A DNA stretch of 64,000 bases, taken from assembly GCA_964017125.1 (NCBI GenBank), contig OZ024907.1:25296476-25360475 (forward strand), written 5' to 3'. The notes beneath the pieces are model-generated. The model did not search any database, was not told where the DNA came from, and saw only the letters and a program-made list of their open reading frames with translations. A program made the translations under genes and the position numbers. Positions 45,851 to 58,130 of the stretch are shown one piece after another. This DNA comes from Flabesymbios commensalis (lineage: Eukaryota > Annelida > Polychaeta > Terebellida > Flabelligeridae). Every line of letters starts with the position of its first letter. The first letter of the stretch is position 1.

Positions 45851-46093
45851 TAGCTGTCATCCAGTCTACCAGGGCATTGAATTCAGTCTCTGTCTCAATG
45901 TCCACTAATTTGCCTCCTTCAGCTAGGGAGGCACAGTGGGTGTTAGCGCCCGCAACTCCTAAGCCCAATCCTTTAAAACTGTAACACCAGCTTTCAACTT
46001 CAACAAATCCAGATGGACACTGTGACAGAACACTCGGCAATACCAGACAGAAGCCCAGGTGGAGGAGCCGACGAAGCGGCATAGCTACAGAGC
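45851..46093 (-). CDS. Secreted C-type lectin, signal-peptide exon
   Basis: Reading minus from an acceptor (ATGTTTCAG), ATG at 46082 begins MPLRRLLHLGFCLVLPSVLS, a clear signal peptide, then CPSGFVEVESWCYSF (N-terminal Cys pair of a long-form lectin domain), ANTHCASLAEGGKLVDIETE and FNALVDWMTA. The donor GTAAGT follows at 45850. The protein should be a small secreted lectin of the perlucin/immune-lectin kind. The acceptor just before the ATG suggests a 5' non-coding exon further right. A foldback element lies 27 bp beyond the donor, in the intron. Confidence 0.82.
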
Positions 46094-46369
46094 CTGAAAC
46101 ATATGTATATGATTGTATGATAATATTAAGGTAGTTATTGTCAAATGAGCTCATTTGTAATTAATGAGCCTACATGTAAGCTGTTATCACACACAATGGA
46201 CAAAAGTTTGTTCACCCCTAAAGTGATGCATATTAATTAAATCGTAGTTTAATACCTTAATTGAATCACAACATATTAACTCAAATCCGGATACTTTATT
46301 TCAATTTCTTTACAGATAAGAATATCAACGAAAATATATTTATGTTGCTATATGAAACATAATACACCT

Positions 46370-46530
46370 TTCTCAATAACAACACGCCACACAGTGAGCA
46401 ACGCCGAACTGTTTTAATCAGACAATTGTTACACATTGTTCAATGAAAACACGCCACACAGTGAGCAACGCCGAACTGTTTTAATCAGACAAACTGTTCA
46501 CGCGCAAACTCGTGCAAGCAGTCTATTAGT
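46370..46530. repeat. ACACGCCACAC dimeric repeat, copy 2
   Basis: Two units share ACACGCCACACAGTGAGCAA and GAACTGTTTTAATCAGACAA, with the second followed by GCGCAAACTCGTGCAAGCAG. The same arrangement as 20445-20615. Confidence 0.7.
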
Positions 46531-46619
46531 GTCTTAATTATTATTAGTAGGGTAGCCACTTGATCTTATGATGGCGGCTGTTCTCCTGAGCAAAGACGAA
46601 AATACTGTTATAATCTTTG

Positions 46620-47360
46620 CAGGCCGAATTATGTCAAAACATCTGAATAATGCTGCTTTAAATTTCTTCACATGTGGTTGGTTTGACCTCTCATGCGCCC
46701 TTTTTCGTTCAACTCCAGATGTTTTCGATACGATTTACATCTAGAGACTGCCGAGGACATACCATCTTGTATCTATCATTGTTTTCGACCCATACCAACA
46801 CCGCCATGGCTCTGTGGCTCATTGTCTTACTGGAACACAAATAGGTGTTGCTGGTCCCTAAACATTTGCTCTACTGGCTCCAGCAAATTTCCTTTCCTTC
46901 CATGAGGTCAATGTAAGAATGCTGGTTGAGATTTTCATCAAAGTCTACCAAATTGTCAACGCCATGGATGCTGATCCTCAAACAACAACAGAAACGTTTC
47001 TACGTAGCCGAAATTAAATTGCAAAATTACATTGCTCCAACATCCTTCACGTCCATGATAAACTTGCACGCATCAGAGAGCACCACAAAGGTCCATTTAC
47101 TATGGGTCCTCCAGTGCTAAATTCTCTTGACTCATCTGATGTGGTTCTGACAGTTTTGATATGAACCATGAGGTTTCTTTCTTGCCACTAGGCTGAATAT
47201 TGCACCTGCATGTAAGTAGCCGTAGCCGCACAGTTTTTTTTATGATAAATGCATGCACACCAAAAAAAGCGCTCCATTCAAAGGAGAAGTCCGAGGTAGT
47301 CTTTAAACGTCCAAAACTTGACTGCATCTTCAGACGTCTGCCTGCTTCGGACGACAACGC
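46620..47360 (-). mobile_element. Decayed Tc1/mariner transposase
   Basis: Read minus, pieces of a Tc1-type DDE transposase are seen in order in different frames: SDACKFIMDVKD near 47050; HGVDNLVDFDENLNQHSYID and LMEGKE near 46930; then CPRQSLDVNRIENIWS near 46740, the PSQSPDLNPIENLW motif with its catalytic acidic residue region. Many stops and shifts make it non-functional. The N-terminal HTH part is not recognisable, and terminal repeats were not located. Confidence 0.75.
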
Positions 47361-47519
47361 CAGAGTCTTTTTTTTTCATTTCTGCCTGATAGTCTGTACC
47401 TCGCCCAAATATTTTATACTGTTTTATCATACAAAAAACAGACACATAAAATGGGGAAAAATTGTTTATAAAAAATCAAAATCAAAATAAACAACTACAA
47501 ATAAAAAGGGCTTCACTTC

Positions 47520-48390
47520 AAATATTGTTAATGTAAACGTGGTTGTAACAGAGTGAGCCCTAATACCAAAATAGGTATAAATTTACTTGACAGTCGGTTA
47601 ACAGGATTAACCAGTGAATATTTATACATGTCTCTAGTTGATCTAATCTACTGTCTCTAATTGATCAAATCTACTATGAATATTTATACATGTCTGTAAT
47701 TGATCTAATCTACTATTTAAATGTGAACTTTGACTCTTATATTATTACAAACAACTTACATAAAATATTATTAACAACAACTACCAATACCAATCTAGTA
47801 ATTGTTCACACAAAACAAAACCTAGAAACAACAATCTACTAATTGTTCACATTAATATATTAAAGTGAACTTTGACTCTTGTATCATTACATAAAAATTA
47901 CATAATATTGACAAAACTTTATCAATACCATTATTAAACAAGATTATCTGTTGTTGAGGAGGGTATGAAAACGGTCATAAGAAAAATGAACAATAAACAA
48001 AAAACTTGCTGCGGATGGAAGCGGGAGGAGGTGGGATTTTCTTGATAGACATAGAATCTGGTATATAAATTTATATCTCTATCGGATTAAATGGCTGGGA
48101 CAGCTCAGTCAAATTAAAGTTCCTGAAAAGAGGTCGCTAAAAAACAAACAAAAACCGAACCAGACACGAATTGCAAATCTTGGAATTCGCCTGAGATTAA
48201 AAGTCCATTTTGTGTTTGATAAATGGAGCTTTCATTTTATGAAAACTCTTGCATTTTTTTATTGGAGCTGAACTGCGCTGCAATTACATGATTTTGAATC
48301 CCATTACGTTTGAGCTCTTCCCCAATTCTGACTGACTAATTTGGCACAATAGCACTTATATAAACGCCATACACAGCAACCCATTAAGAC
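47520..48390. other. Non-coding stretch with local repeats
   Basis: Local duplications: TGATCTAATCTACT and ATTTATACATGTCT blocks recur at 47620-47710, and TGAACTTTGACTCTT at about 47727 and 47872. No gene was recognised. Confidence 0.5.
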
Positions 48391-48394
48391 AGAA

Positions 48395-48620
48395 GGGGAC
48401 GTGGCGCAATGGCTAGAGCGCCTGACTCCTCGCCAGTCATGCATTCGTTCCGGGTTCAAACCCCGCTGTTCCCGTCTGGGGTTCTCAGAGAAACAGCATT
48501 GTTTCTCCCTTCTCAATGTGACTATAGGCGATCACGTTAATGGCGGCCTCGTCGAGTTAAGGTTGAGACCAGTGTATCGACGCGCTCCTTACCCATTAAG
48601 ACAAACGATCAGTTTAGTTT
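48395..48620 (+). mobile_element. tRNA-derived SINE, another family
   Basis: The A box GTGGCGCAATGGCTAGAGCG and B box CGGGTTCAAACCCCG are well spaced. They are followed by a body (GTTCTCAGAGAAACAGCATT...CCCATTAAGACAAACGATC) not found elsewhere in the window. Lack of a matched acceptor stem and the body argue for a SINE and against a tRNA gene. Confidence 0.7.
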
Positions 48621-48799
48621 GACAGCAATTTGGCGATTACGCAAGAGCATAATGCTTATCTTAAAATTGTTCAATCTAAAATAAAGTTTGTGTCTTTTTG
48701 TCATCGTGACATAATTGCTATCGTGACATTATAAAATGAAAATTATTGCACGGAATGGATTCAATGTCTTCACCATGATATATCTGCCTGGGAAATATT

Positions 48800-50808
48800 G
48801 TTTATAACAGAATGTCCCATCGACTTTGATACAGACCATTCAATACTTACGTTTAAACTCAATCTTTCAGGCTGCAACAAACGAAAAATACCCAGAGTAG
48901 TGTATAATTTTAAACAGGCTGATTTTAGTGCTCTGCGATCACTGATTACAAATAGTAATAGGTCCCTCAATACTTTACTAAATCATTCTACCCATATGTA
49001 CCAGTGAAAAATAGTTCTAATCATCGATGGATGGATGGTGAAGTACGACACATGCATACTTGTAAACACACTGCTTGGGCTGCAGCCAAACAAACAAACA
49101 ATGTACAGATGTGGAACAAATTTAAATGTTTGCGAAACAAATTAAAACAGAGATAAACGTAACAGTTTTATGTCTGATCTAGCCCTATCACTGAAGAATA
49201 ATGCTAAGCGCTTCTGGACATTTTGTCGTTGGAACACCAATTCTCGCCAGATACCTGCAGTGGTATCTGATGGCCAAAACGATGTCACTGACGCCGCTGA
49301 TAAAGCGGTGTTGAGAGAGTGTGCCGATGAATTAGCCCCCTCTCTAACCACACTGTTTAGCCTCAGTATGTCAACTTGTACATCACCCGAAGTGTAGAAG
49401 TATTCAAATGTTGTACCAATTCACAAAAAAGGCAAGAAATGCAAAGTTGATAATTACAGACCAATATCACTTCTCAACAGTGTGAGTAAAGTTATGGAAC
49501 GACTTGTATTCAATCACATTTATCCGGTTGTCAGTCCACAAATTAATTCGGCTCAACATGGTTTTATGAAACATCGCTCCACTACCACACAACTAATTGA
49601 CACATATTCTGATATCAGTAGAAAGTTAGACTCTGGAAGTCAAACAGACATTATATTTCTTGACTTTGCTAAAGCCTTTGATTCTGTACCGCACGACCTG
49701 ATAGTTCACAAGCTTAAAACATTTGGCTTTGGCAGAAACTTATTGCAGTGGATTGAAAATTATCTGCAAGGTCGCTATCATTCAGTTATGATAGAAGGTC
49801 AGGTATCATCACCTTTACCTGTAACATTAGGTTTACCGCAAGGTTCCATTATTGTACCACACACTATTATTTGTTTTATACATAAATGATATCTGCGATG
49901 TTTGTACATCATTTATGCAAATATATGCTGACGATGCCAAACTTTATCGAAATATAAAGACAAGACAAGATGTACTTTCCCTTCAGGATGATCTTAATGC
50001 ACTGTTTCTGTGGAGCAAAATTTGGAGAATGAACTTCAACATATCAAAATGTAAATTCATGTCGATATGCCGTAAAGTAAAAATAGACTTTGAATACTCC
50101 ATTGATAATGATATCTTATCTAGAGTAACTGAATTTAATTATCTTGGAATAACCATCACTACTAAATTATCTTGGTGTGAGAATGCGAAAACTGTTTCAT
50201 CAAAAGCCCATTCTATGGTAGGAATGACAAAACGTTCTGTTGGCTTTAACAGCCCCATAAATGTTAGGCGCCAATTATATTTGGCCCATGTCAGAAGAAT
50301 TCTTGAGTACTGTAGTCCGATGTGGAGTCCCAATCATGTTAAAGACATAATCATATTAGAACGGGTGCAACGTCAAGCTTCAAAATTCATTCTCAATGAT
50401 TATGTTTCACCCTATCACGAAAGATGCACAGCATTATCTATCTTGCCTTTGAGCTTCCGTCGAGAAATAATCGACTTGTGTTTTTCATACAGCCACCTTC
50501 ACGGTAAACTATCTTGTGATTACTCTAGTAATTTTGAGTTAGCTTGTCCGCATAATGGCCTCAGATCTGCTCAACAGGGTGTTCTATTCAAATTACCTCT
50601 GTGCAAGACTGTTCAGTTCCAATGTACTTATTTTTATCGCACTGCTCGCTTATGGAACACTTTACCTTTTGTTATCCGAGATGCTAGTAGCTTGCAGATT
50701 TTTAAGAAGAACCTGAATGAATTATATCTCGCCATGGTAAACTTATTTGATGTAAATAATCGATGTACCTGGAGCCTGGCTTGTGCTTGTGTAAATTGTC
50801 GAGTATAG
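48800..50808 (+). mobile_element. CR1-like LINE, 5'-truncated
   Basis: It starts within the end of the endonuclease (CPIDFDTDHSILTF), followed by a VYNFKQADFSALRSL linker and KRFWTFCRW. A deletion near 49310 joins the linker to the RT region. Then come PIHKKGK...NYRPISLL, LDFAKAFDSVPH, GLPQGS, LYINDI, QIYADDAKLY, FNYLGI, LEYCSPMW and RLWNTLPF, with an end at 50808. A stop near 49397 and a frame change near 49845 inactivate it, but the last 318 codons are open. The 3' UTR extends to about 50990. Confidence 0.88.
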
Positions 50809-50999
50809 CGGAATATTTTGTGCCTTAAACTACCTGGGCAATTTGAATCGGCTGTGAGACGGCTATTTGAGCTGTCACCAGCCACTCATGACTAGGGACG
50901 GAGGGCTCCGTTGTCGATACTCATGTGTTGGCAGATGACAAACCACCCGCCTTACTTATACTCGTGTATTGAATATATATCTATATATCTAGCACAAAT

Positions 51000-51530
51000 G
51001 GCACCTTAAGTGATCGACCTATGAACGACAATCTGCGAATGTTGCATTGTGTTGTCTGCCTGGCTCGAATTTTTTTCAGGCCGGAGACAGTCTCTGATAC
51101 TGTTCGGAGCAGACCGACATCACTCTACATGATAACGCTTGTTTTTTTTTCTGTTTTATTTTTAGTTTTATTGATTTTTCAGTCGCCTTTGTTTCCAGAC
51201 GAGGTGGGATTGTTTTTCCTCCAGTCTAATATTGCATATGTGGTACTACTCAGCATATTTCGGCTGCGCGACAGCTATATGAGCTGACGTCAGTAGATGT
51301 ATTCTAGGTTTATAGTATTACTTTTATTTAGGGATGTATGTAGGCCTATGTTAAAATTAAGAGTGCCATAAGTTTTTACTATTTTTCCTTTACACATATC
51401 CTAGTTGTATGTCCTTTTATATAATAAACAACTAAAGCATTTAGAGGTTTTAATCAGGTTTCTACGCTTTCCAGAGTGTCCTTTTTTGCTACAAGGTGTA
51501 GAGCACAGTGTAGCTATTTTATCTCAGGTT
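51000..51530. other. Non-coding stretch, nothing recognised
   Basis: A short open frame at 51021-51287 has a hydrophobic centre but no splice context or domain. Confidence 0.35.
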
Positions 51531-51534
51531 TCGG

Positions 51535-51810
51535 TGCGGGAAACGGATGACAGACAATTGTCGGTTATTTTATTTTATGTGTACAAATCGCAAAATTTAT
51601 AATCTATACTATGTACATTTTTAAATAGCATGTACACAAAAACATTGCTTTTTAAACACTGGATATTATATTATTCTATAATTTTAATTCACTTATAAGG
51701 TTGACAGGCATTGTAGTGGTCGTCTCGACCTGTTCCTGTCAACCAAAGTTAATAACATGTTCAAAAAATGATAATAATAATTATAATGTACCATTTTTTC
51801 ATGTTTTTAA
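51535..51810 (+). repeat. Unnamed dispersed repeat, copy 2
   Basis: TTCACTTATAAGGTTGACAGG...GACCTGTTCCTGTCAA...AATGTACCATTTT parallels 32355-32670, with an extra GTAGTGGTCGTCTC segment in the stem loop. Confidence 0.5.
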
Positions 51811-52344
51811 CTGGAAGTCAAATAAACATAAATAGAACTTTCTGGTAAAACATTATCTTTTTATTCATTTTTAGAGGAGCGGGACTTCACCAAATACGTA
51901 TCTCGCCGTCAGTGGCCGTTTTAAAATGGACGAAAAAATGGACGGAAACCTAATTACACCACTACAGTGTGCTCTTATTCACAACTAGTGTTTTCATCTT
52001 TTAAATTATCACTAATCACCTGGAAATGTAACTGATGAAACATTAAATGTTGCTTTATCTCATATTGTAATAAACTTACACACTATCTTCCAGCTATGCA
52101 ATGACACCCCGAGTTCCCCTTTGCTATTGTGACTCATATTTCGGGACGGAACTGGTCACGATAGCAGTATTGTTTAAATGTAAAACAAGGCTGGTCGGCG
52201 ATAGAATTATATTAAGCCTCGGCCTCTAATCACCGTTTAAAAGTGAATATCATTTTAAAACAAGAGGCCAGCCGGTCACCATAATCCCCCGCCCTGTCCG
52301 CGTGATAAAAAATTCACAGCGTGCATACTTCCCTCACATTCTGT

Positions 52345-52860
52345 TTGGTCTACCTATCTGGCACATAATTATTACTGTGTATATTACATATATCGAATGC
52401 AATGATGGTCGCAAGTCAGCATCTTTTAAATTTGAGGAAGTTGACATTTTTGAGGGTATATCCCGATATCCCTGACTTAAACCATACATTTCGTTTTATA
52501 GTAATCATCTAGCTATTATATCTGGCACAGTTTTCCCATTATTACCCATATTAAAGTCAATGATGGCTTCAAATTGGCCATTTTGAATTTGATCGAGTTT
52601 ACATTTTTCAGGGCATATCCCTCCCTGAAACCGCACATTTTGTTTATAGTATGAATGGTATAGCTGTCTGGCACGGCTTACCAGATATCAGGCATATTAA
52701 GGTCAATAATGACCGAGAGTCGACAATTTTAATTTAATCGAGTTGAATTTCTTCAGATCATATCCCTGCATAAGACAGCACATTTTTTTGTAATGGTCCA
52801 GCTATCTGGCATGGTTTTCCAGATATATCAAAGTTAACTAGAGATTTACTGTAACTGGCA
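52345..52860. repeat. About 147-bp degenerate tandem repeat, 3.5 copies
   Basis: The block (A)GCTATCTGGCACGGTTTTCC ... GGGCATATCCC ... CACATTTTGTTTATAGTA recurs at about 52355, 52517, 52662 and 52802. Copies are strongly diverged. Confidence 0.75.
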
Positions 52861-53600
52861 AGCAGCAAAAGTGACAATGTTTGGACAATGTTTTTTCTCA
52901 GTATTGCTCAGTTTTTGTTGCACTTACAAGGTTTTAAACCTCACATTTGTCAATATCAGTTTTTTACAAGCTTTTCAACGAGCCCACCTAGACAGCCCTG
53001 CGACGCTTGGTTTGAGTCCTGTGACGTACGTCATCATGTTAATTCATAAATATTGAAGAGCCGCTATCTCGGCCACTTCTGGAGATACTACGTTTTACTT
53101 GCGACATGTCATCTACCGGTACTACTTTTTCACAAATTTTTCACAGAGCCAAGTGGAATTGAACTGAGTCACTTGGTCCAAAAGTTAAGTATTTTTTTTA
53201 TTATTTTAGGCTTCTAGCGCTTAAGGGGTTACAGATAGGCATGAAAGGGTATATTTCATAAGATGGGGCTTGGGAGGAAGTATCATTAGAACAAACAGAT
53301 TGAAAGAAGTTTCAAAATTTATGGAGAATGACGCAATTTAGCGCAATTCCGTTATAATTATGGAATGTCCTTGTCCTAAAAAGTGACCCGTTTTCTCGCG
53401 CAGCTACTGTAAAACTGAGGTTTCGAAAGGATGGCGGTACCTGGTTGAGACGGTGGCTCACTTTGCTTCTCCTGTGCACGTTTCAAAGCATTGAATAACA
53501 ATCTGCCCTGTAACATTCGAAATGGATGATGTCTCAAAAACTGTGCATCTTGTGGAGCTTTTAAAGGGACATCTAAAAAATAAAAATGTTTTTAATCTGT

Positions 53601-53790
53601 GGCCACAGATTCGAATCTGTAGGAACAGATTTGAATCTGTGTGAACGGATTGCAATCTGTGGCCACAGATTCGAATCCGTGGAAACAGATTTGAGTCTGT
53701 GGTAACGGATTGCAATCTGTGGCCACAGATTCGAATCTGTAGGAACATATCGAATCTGTGGGAAGGGATTGCCATCTGTGGCTACATATT
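53601..53790. repeat. 3 x 20-bp higher-order palindromic repeat
   Basis: Three 60-bp units start at 53601, 53661 and 53721 (GGCCACAGATTCGAATCTGT). Each is made of three related 20-mers that centre on the palindrome ACAGATTCGAATCTGT or a variant. Spacing is exact until one lost base near 53747. A further pair of 20-mers lies apart at 54278-54318. Confidence 0.95.
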
Positions 53791-53894
53791 CAAACTAATC
53801 TACATGTCCTGTGACTTTTGTCCTATAATATACGATTGTAAAACATCCCAAACGGTCGTGAACAAGCTGTATGAGGCCTACTATGGGGATAGCC

Positions 53895-54015
53895 TTAAAC
53901 ACGTTCCGAAGTTTTCATGTTCCGAAGTTCCCAAATTCCGAAGCTCCCACGTTTCGGGAACGTCAAGTTCCAAAAGTTCAAGCTCAGAGAACTTCGAGGT
54001 CCAAAATTCCAAATA
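53895..54015. repeat. Degenerate GTTCCGAAGTT array
   Basis: About ten loose copies of a 10-12 bp motif (TTCCGAAGTT, TTCCAAAAGTTC) directly follow the palindromic array after a short gap. Confidence 0.6.
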
Positions 54016-54569
54016 TATTTTTTTTTAATTTGACAGCATCGCCACTGCCGCGGCAACATTAATAATGTAGCGATCGCTCCAATAATTTACTTGGAAACTA
54101 TAGGCTATGCATTGTTATTTCATAGCAAATTTATTTAAATCACCAAGACTTATAGAAATGGCATGCTTCAATTAAAACAGATCATTACGACGCAATATTC
54201 TGGCTAAAACTGCTCGACTTTATTTCGATTTATCTTGAAAGCAGTAAGTTGGTGTAACCTGGTTTATTATCACCGTCAGATTCGAATCTGTTCTCACAGA
54301 TTTGAATCTTTTAGTCCCAGAGCTAGGGGGGTTTTATTTGTGTTGAAAGGTCCATACGATCTAAGAGTTCCACCTATAGTGAAATTTTCTCAGGAATCCG
54401 AATCTGCGCGTCTTACAAAAATCATCCTGTCCAAAAGTACCGTAAAAACCCTTTAAACACTAGTACCGTCAAAATCGCAAACCGCAATTTGAAATATTGC
54501 GTATGAAGTGATTGTTTGCTAAAATTGTGGTAATTTTCTATTTAAATAATTTTTTAATTATTTATTATC

Positions 54570-55865
54570 CTCACATATGATACAGGCTTTCACATGGATG
54601 TAAAATATTTTGTGTCTGATCAGTGACAAATACACAATATAGCTTTAAGTTGGTATTTTAACACGTAATTTTACTTATTTTTCCTACTTTTTCACTAAAT
54701 AGACAAAATACTTTTCTCTCAGCCGATTTTTGTATAGTACAAATGTTTAGTTCTGATTCAAACATGTTCTAGAACTATTGTTGACTTGAAATTAACCCAT
54801 TTGGAATACAAATAATGAGTTATGTGAACATATTACTCGTTTTTTTCGTTAGACGTAAAATTAGCTCGCTTTTCTTCAGGCTCGGGAAAATTGACCATAT
54901 CTCACATTTTTGCCCACTGAGTAGTCAAATTTTAAGCTATATCAATATGTTTGATATCAATAGAAAGCTACTGACACAGGCCGTCACATGGATGTAAAAT
55001 ATTTTGTATCTGATCATTAACAAATGCACAAGAAAGCTTTAAGTTGGTATTTAAACCCTTAATTTGACCTTTTTTCATACTTTTTCAGTAAATAGCCAAA
55101 ACACTTTTTTCTCAACTGATTTTTGTGTATAATAAATATTTAGTTTTGATTCAAACATGTTCTAGAACTATTGTTGACTTAAAATTAACCCATTTGGAAT
55201 AAAAATAGTGAGTTATGTAAACATATTACATGCTTTTTTGTTTACACGTAAAATTTGCGCGCTTTTACATGGGCTCAGGAAAATTGTATGTATCTCAGTT
55301 TTGCCCAATGAGTAGTCAAATTTTGAGCTATATCAATATATTTGATATCAATAGAAAGCTACTGGCACAGGCCACGGATGTAAAATATGTTGTGTCTAAT
55401 CTTTGACAAATGCACAATGACAATGAAGTTGATAATTTTACACTTAATTTTACCTATTTTTCATACTTTTTCGGTACATAGTCAAAATACTTTTCTCTCA
55501 ACTGGTTTTTGTGTCTAGTAAATATTTAGTTTTGATACAAACATGTTCTAGAATTATTGTTGACTCAAAATAAACCCTTTTGGAATAAAAAATGATGAGC
55601 TATTTGAACATATTACACACTTTTTTGGGTTGGATGTAAAATTTGGGCACTTTTCTTCTCCCCCCCCCCCCCGGAAAATTGACAATGTTTCACATTTTTG
55701 CCCAATGAGTACTGGCTACCCAAATTTAAAAAAATGTACAAACATCTTTAATATCAGGTAAAAGTAACTATCAAGGGCTTTAACGTGGATACATAATATT
55801 TTATTTATGTTAAATACGAAATGTACAACAATTGAGCGCTAACTTTGTATTTTACCCCTCCATTT
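54570..55865. repeat. About 395-bp tandem repeat, 3.3 copies
   Basis: CACATGGATGTAAAATATTT opens units at about 54591, 54985 and 55373, with a diverged fourth near 55780. Spacings are 394, 388 and about 407 bp. Each unit also carries AACATGTTCTAGAA and TGTTGACTTRAAATTAACCC. No coding potential. Confidence 0.93.
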
Positions 55866-55976
55866 GAACAATTTCCAACGTTTTCTTGGTCAATACCATC
55901 AAGACTTCTCGCTCATGTTAACTTTATATGGTATAAATGTTTGTTATTACTTTTACATTCTCTGGAGCCATTTTTC

Positions 55977-57040
55977 AAAAGTTATCTTGACGACTGAAGA
56001 AGTGATCACAGCCATTTTTAAAGTTATCTCAGCCACTACAAAAGTTATTTTAGCCACGGAAGAAGTGATAATAGCAACTTTAAACGTTATCTCAGCCACT
56101 ATAAAAGTGATCTTGGCCACTGCAGAAGTGATAACAATCATCTTAAAAGTTACCTCAACCACTACAAAAGCTATCTTGGCCACTGAAGAAGTAAATACAG
56201 CGACTTTAACAGTTTTTTTATCCACTACAAATGTGAACTTGGCCACTGATGAAGTGATCACAGCAACTTAAAAAGTTACCTCGCCAATGCAAAAGTTATC
56301 TTGGCGAGTGAAGATGTGATCACAGCCACGTTAGAAGTTATCTCAGCCACTACAAAGGTGATCTTGGCCACTTACAGACTGGTGTCAGCCAATTTAAAGG
56401 TTATCTAAGCCACTAAAAAGTGATCTGGTCCACTGAAGAAGTGATAACAGCCACTTTTAAAAATATCTAAACGACTACAAAAGTGATCTTGGCCACTGAA
56501 GAAGTGGTTACAATAACTTTGAAAGTTATCTCTGCCACTATAAAATTGATTTTGGCCACTGACGAAGTGCTCATAACGACTTAAAAAGTGATCTCAGCCA
56601 CTACAAAAGTGATCTTGGACACTTAAGAAGTGATCGCAGTCACAGTAAAAGTTATCTCAGCCACTACGAAAGTGATCTTGACCACTAACAATCTTATGTC
56701 AGCTCGTGAAAGTGATCTTGGCCACACAAAAAATGATCTTAGTCACTGAAGAAGTGATCACAGCGACTCTAAAAGTTATCACAGCCACTACAAAGGTGGT
56801 CTTGGCCACTGAAGAAGTAATCATAGCCACTTTAAACGTTATCTCAGCTACTACAAAAGTGATCTTGGCTACTGAAGAAGTGATCACAGCCACTTTAAAG
56901 GTTATCTCAGCCATTGCAAAGGTGATCTTGGTCAGTAACAAACTGTTGTCAGCCACTGACAAAATTATCTAAGCCACTACAAAGTGATGTTGGCCACTGA
57001 AGAAATGATCACAGCAACTTAAAAAGTTATCTTAACCACT
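55977..57040. repeat. 63-bp minisatellite of three 21-bp parts, forward arm
   Basis: The unit consists of AAAGTGATCTTGGCCACTGA / AGAAGTGATCACAGCCACTT / TAAAAGTTATCTCAGCCACT-type thirds, repeated about 16 times. Because 21 and 63 are multiples of three, frames stay open on both strands (plus: KVILATE-EVITATL-KVISATT; minus: VAEITFK-VAVITSS-VAKITFV). I see no start context, splice site or signal peptide, so I do not call a gene. Confidence 0.93.
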
Positions 57041-57415
57041 ACAAAGTTGCTGTGATCACTTCTTTAGTGGACAAGATCAGTTTGTTTGTGACCAAGATCA
57101 GCTTTATGGCGGATGGGATGATTTTTAAAATGGCTGTGATGGCTTTTCACTTTTGTAGTGACCTAGATCATTTTTTTAGGGACTTACATAAGATTATTAG
57201 TGGCCAATATCACTTTTGTATCGGCTGAGATGACTTTTAAAGTGAATGTGATCACTTCTACGGTGGACAATATCATTTTTTGTGGCCAAGATCACTTTTA
57301 CGGGCTGACATAAGATTGTTAGTGGTAAAGATCACTTTTGTAGTGGCTGAGATAACTTTTAAAGTGACTGAGATCACTTCTTCAGTGGCCAAGATCACTG
57401 TTGTTCGGCTGAGTG
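57041..57415. repeat. Same minisatellite, inverted arm
   Basis: From about 57041 the motif appears as its reverse complement (GTTGCTGTGATCACTTCTTT, GTGGCCAAGATCACTTTT) for about 370 bp. The turning point contains GATCACAGCAAC ... GTTGCTGTGATC (57008-57057), so the two arms could pair as a very long hairpin. Confidence 0.9.
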
Positions 57416-58130
57416 AACCCTAGCACCCGAAGGGTGCTGAGAGTGGGATTAAGGCATTCGAAGCTTGTATGAAAGCTTTCTCTTAGCCTATCCAAATATT
57501 TCATTAGTATATAATACTCATTAGAAAATGTCTGGTTGGCAAGGGAGGCAAGGAACCTGGAAACAGAAGCATTTTAGAATTTAATTAATTTTGATGCGCC
57601 CTCGACGAACAGAGGGTCGCGGTGGTCTAAATGAGGTGTTGAATCAGCCGGTAGCTACCCTATATCTCGTGTCTTAACTCTTGAAATCTGGATGGAAAAG
57701 GCCGATAAAGTTTTAGTTTTGACAGATCCTTTAAATGAACATTTGAGACATTTCTTTTATTAAACCTATGCCTCTCGTGTACACTTAAGTTCACTTAGTA
57801 TGTTTGACATACTTAAAATTGCGTTCTGAATTTTGGATCAAATGTGATCAATTTACCTCGTGTTGTTTGCCTGACTGTCTGTGTGCCATCGCCATACTCC
57901 CGCATACCCTGAGAAAGAACGTCAGAGTTATGTAATTTCATTGAATTTGGGTGGAATGGTCTAAAAGGTGTCTAAAGTTGATAATTTTAGAAATAGAAAA
58001 TTCCTAGAAGCGTGTCATCTTAATTGTGAAATTAAGAAAGTTCGCTTGTTCTCTTTTCAGAGCCACCAGGGGATTAAAACCCTTGCTTTCACTCACCATG
58101 ACAGTCCTCGCGGGGGGTGACAATTATGTT
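57416..58130. other. Non-coding stretch, nothing firm
   Basis: A small stem AGCACCCGAAGGGTGCT lies at 57421-57437. No element or exon was recognised. Confidence 0.4.

Noticed and set aside
53601-53790. CRISPR-like regular repeat
   Set aside because: There are no unique spacers; all 20-mers are related to one another, and the DNA is animal.
55864-56972. Repetitive protein gene (KVILATE heptads)
   Set aside because: Open on both strands because the unit is a multiple of three; no start context, splice signals or export signal. Kept as a repeat.
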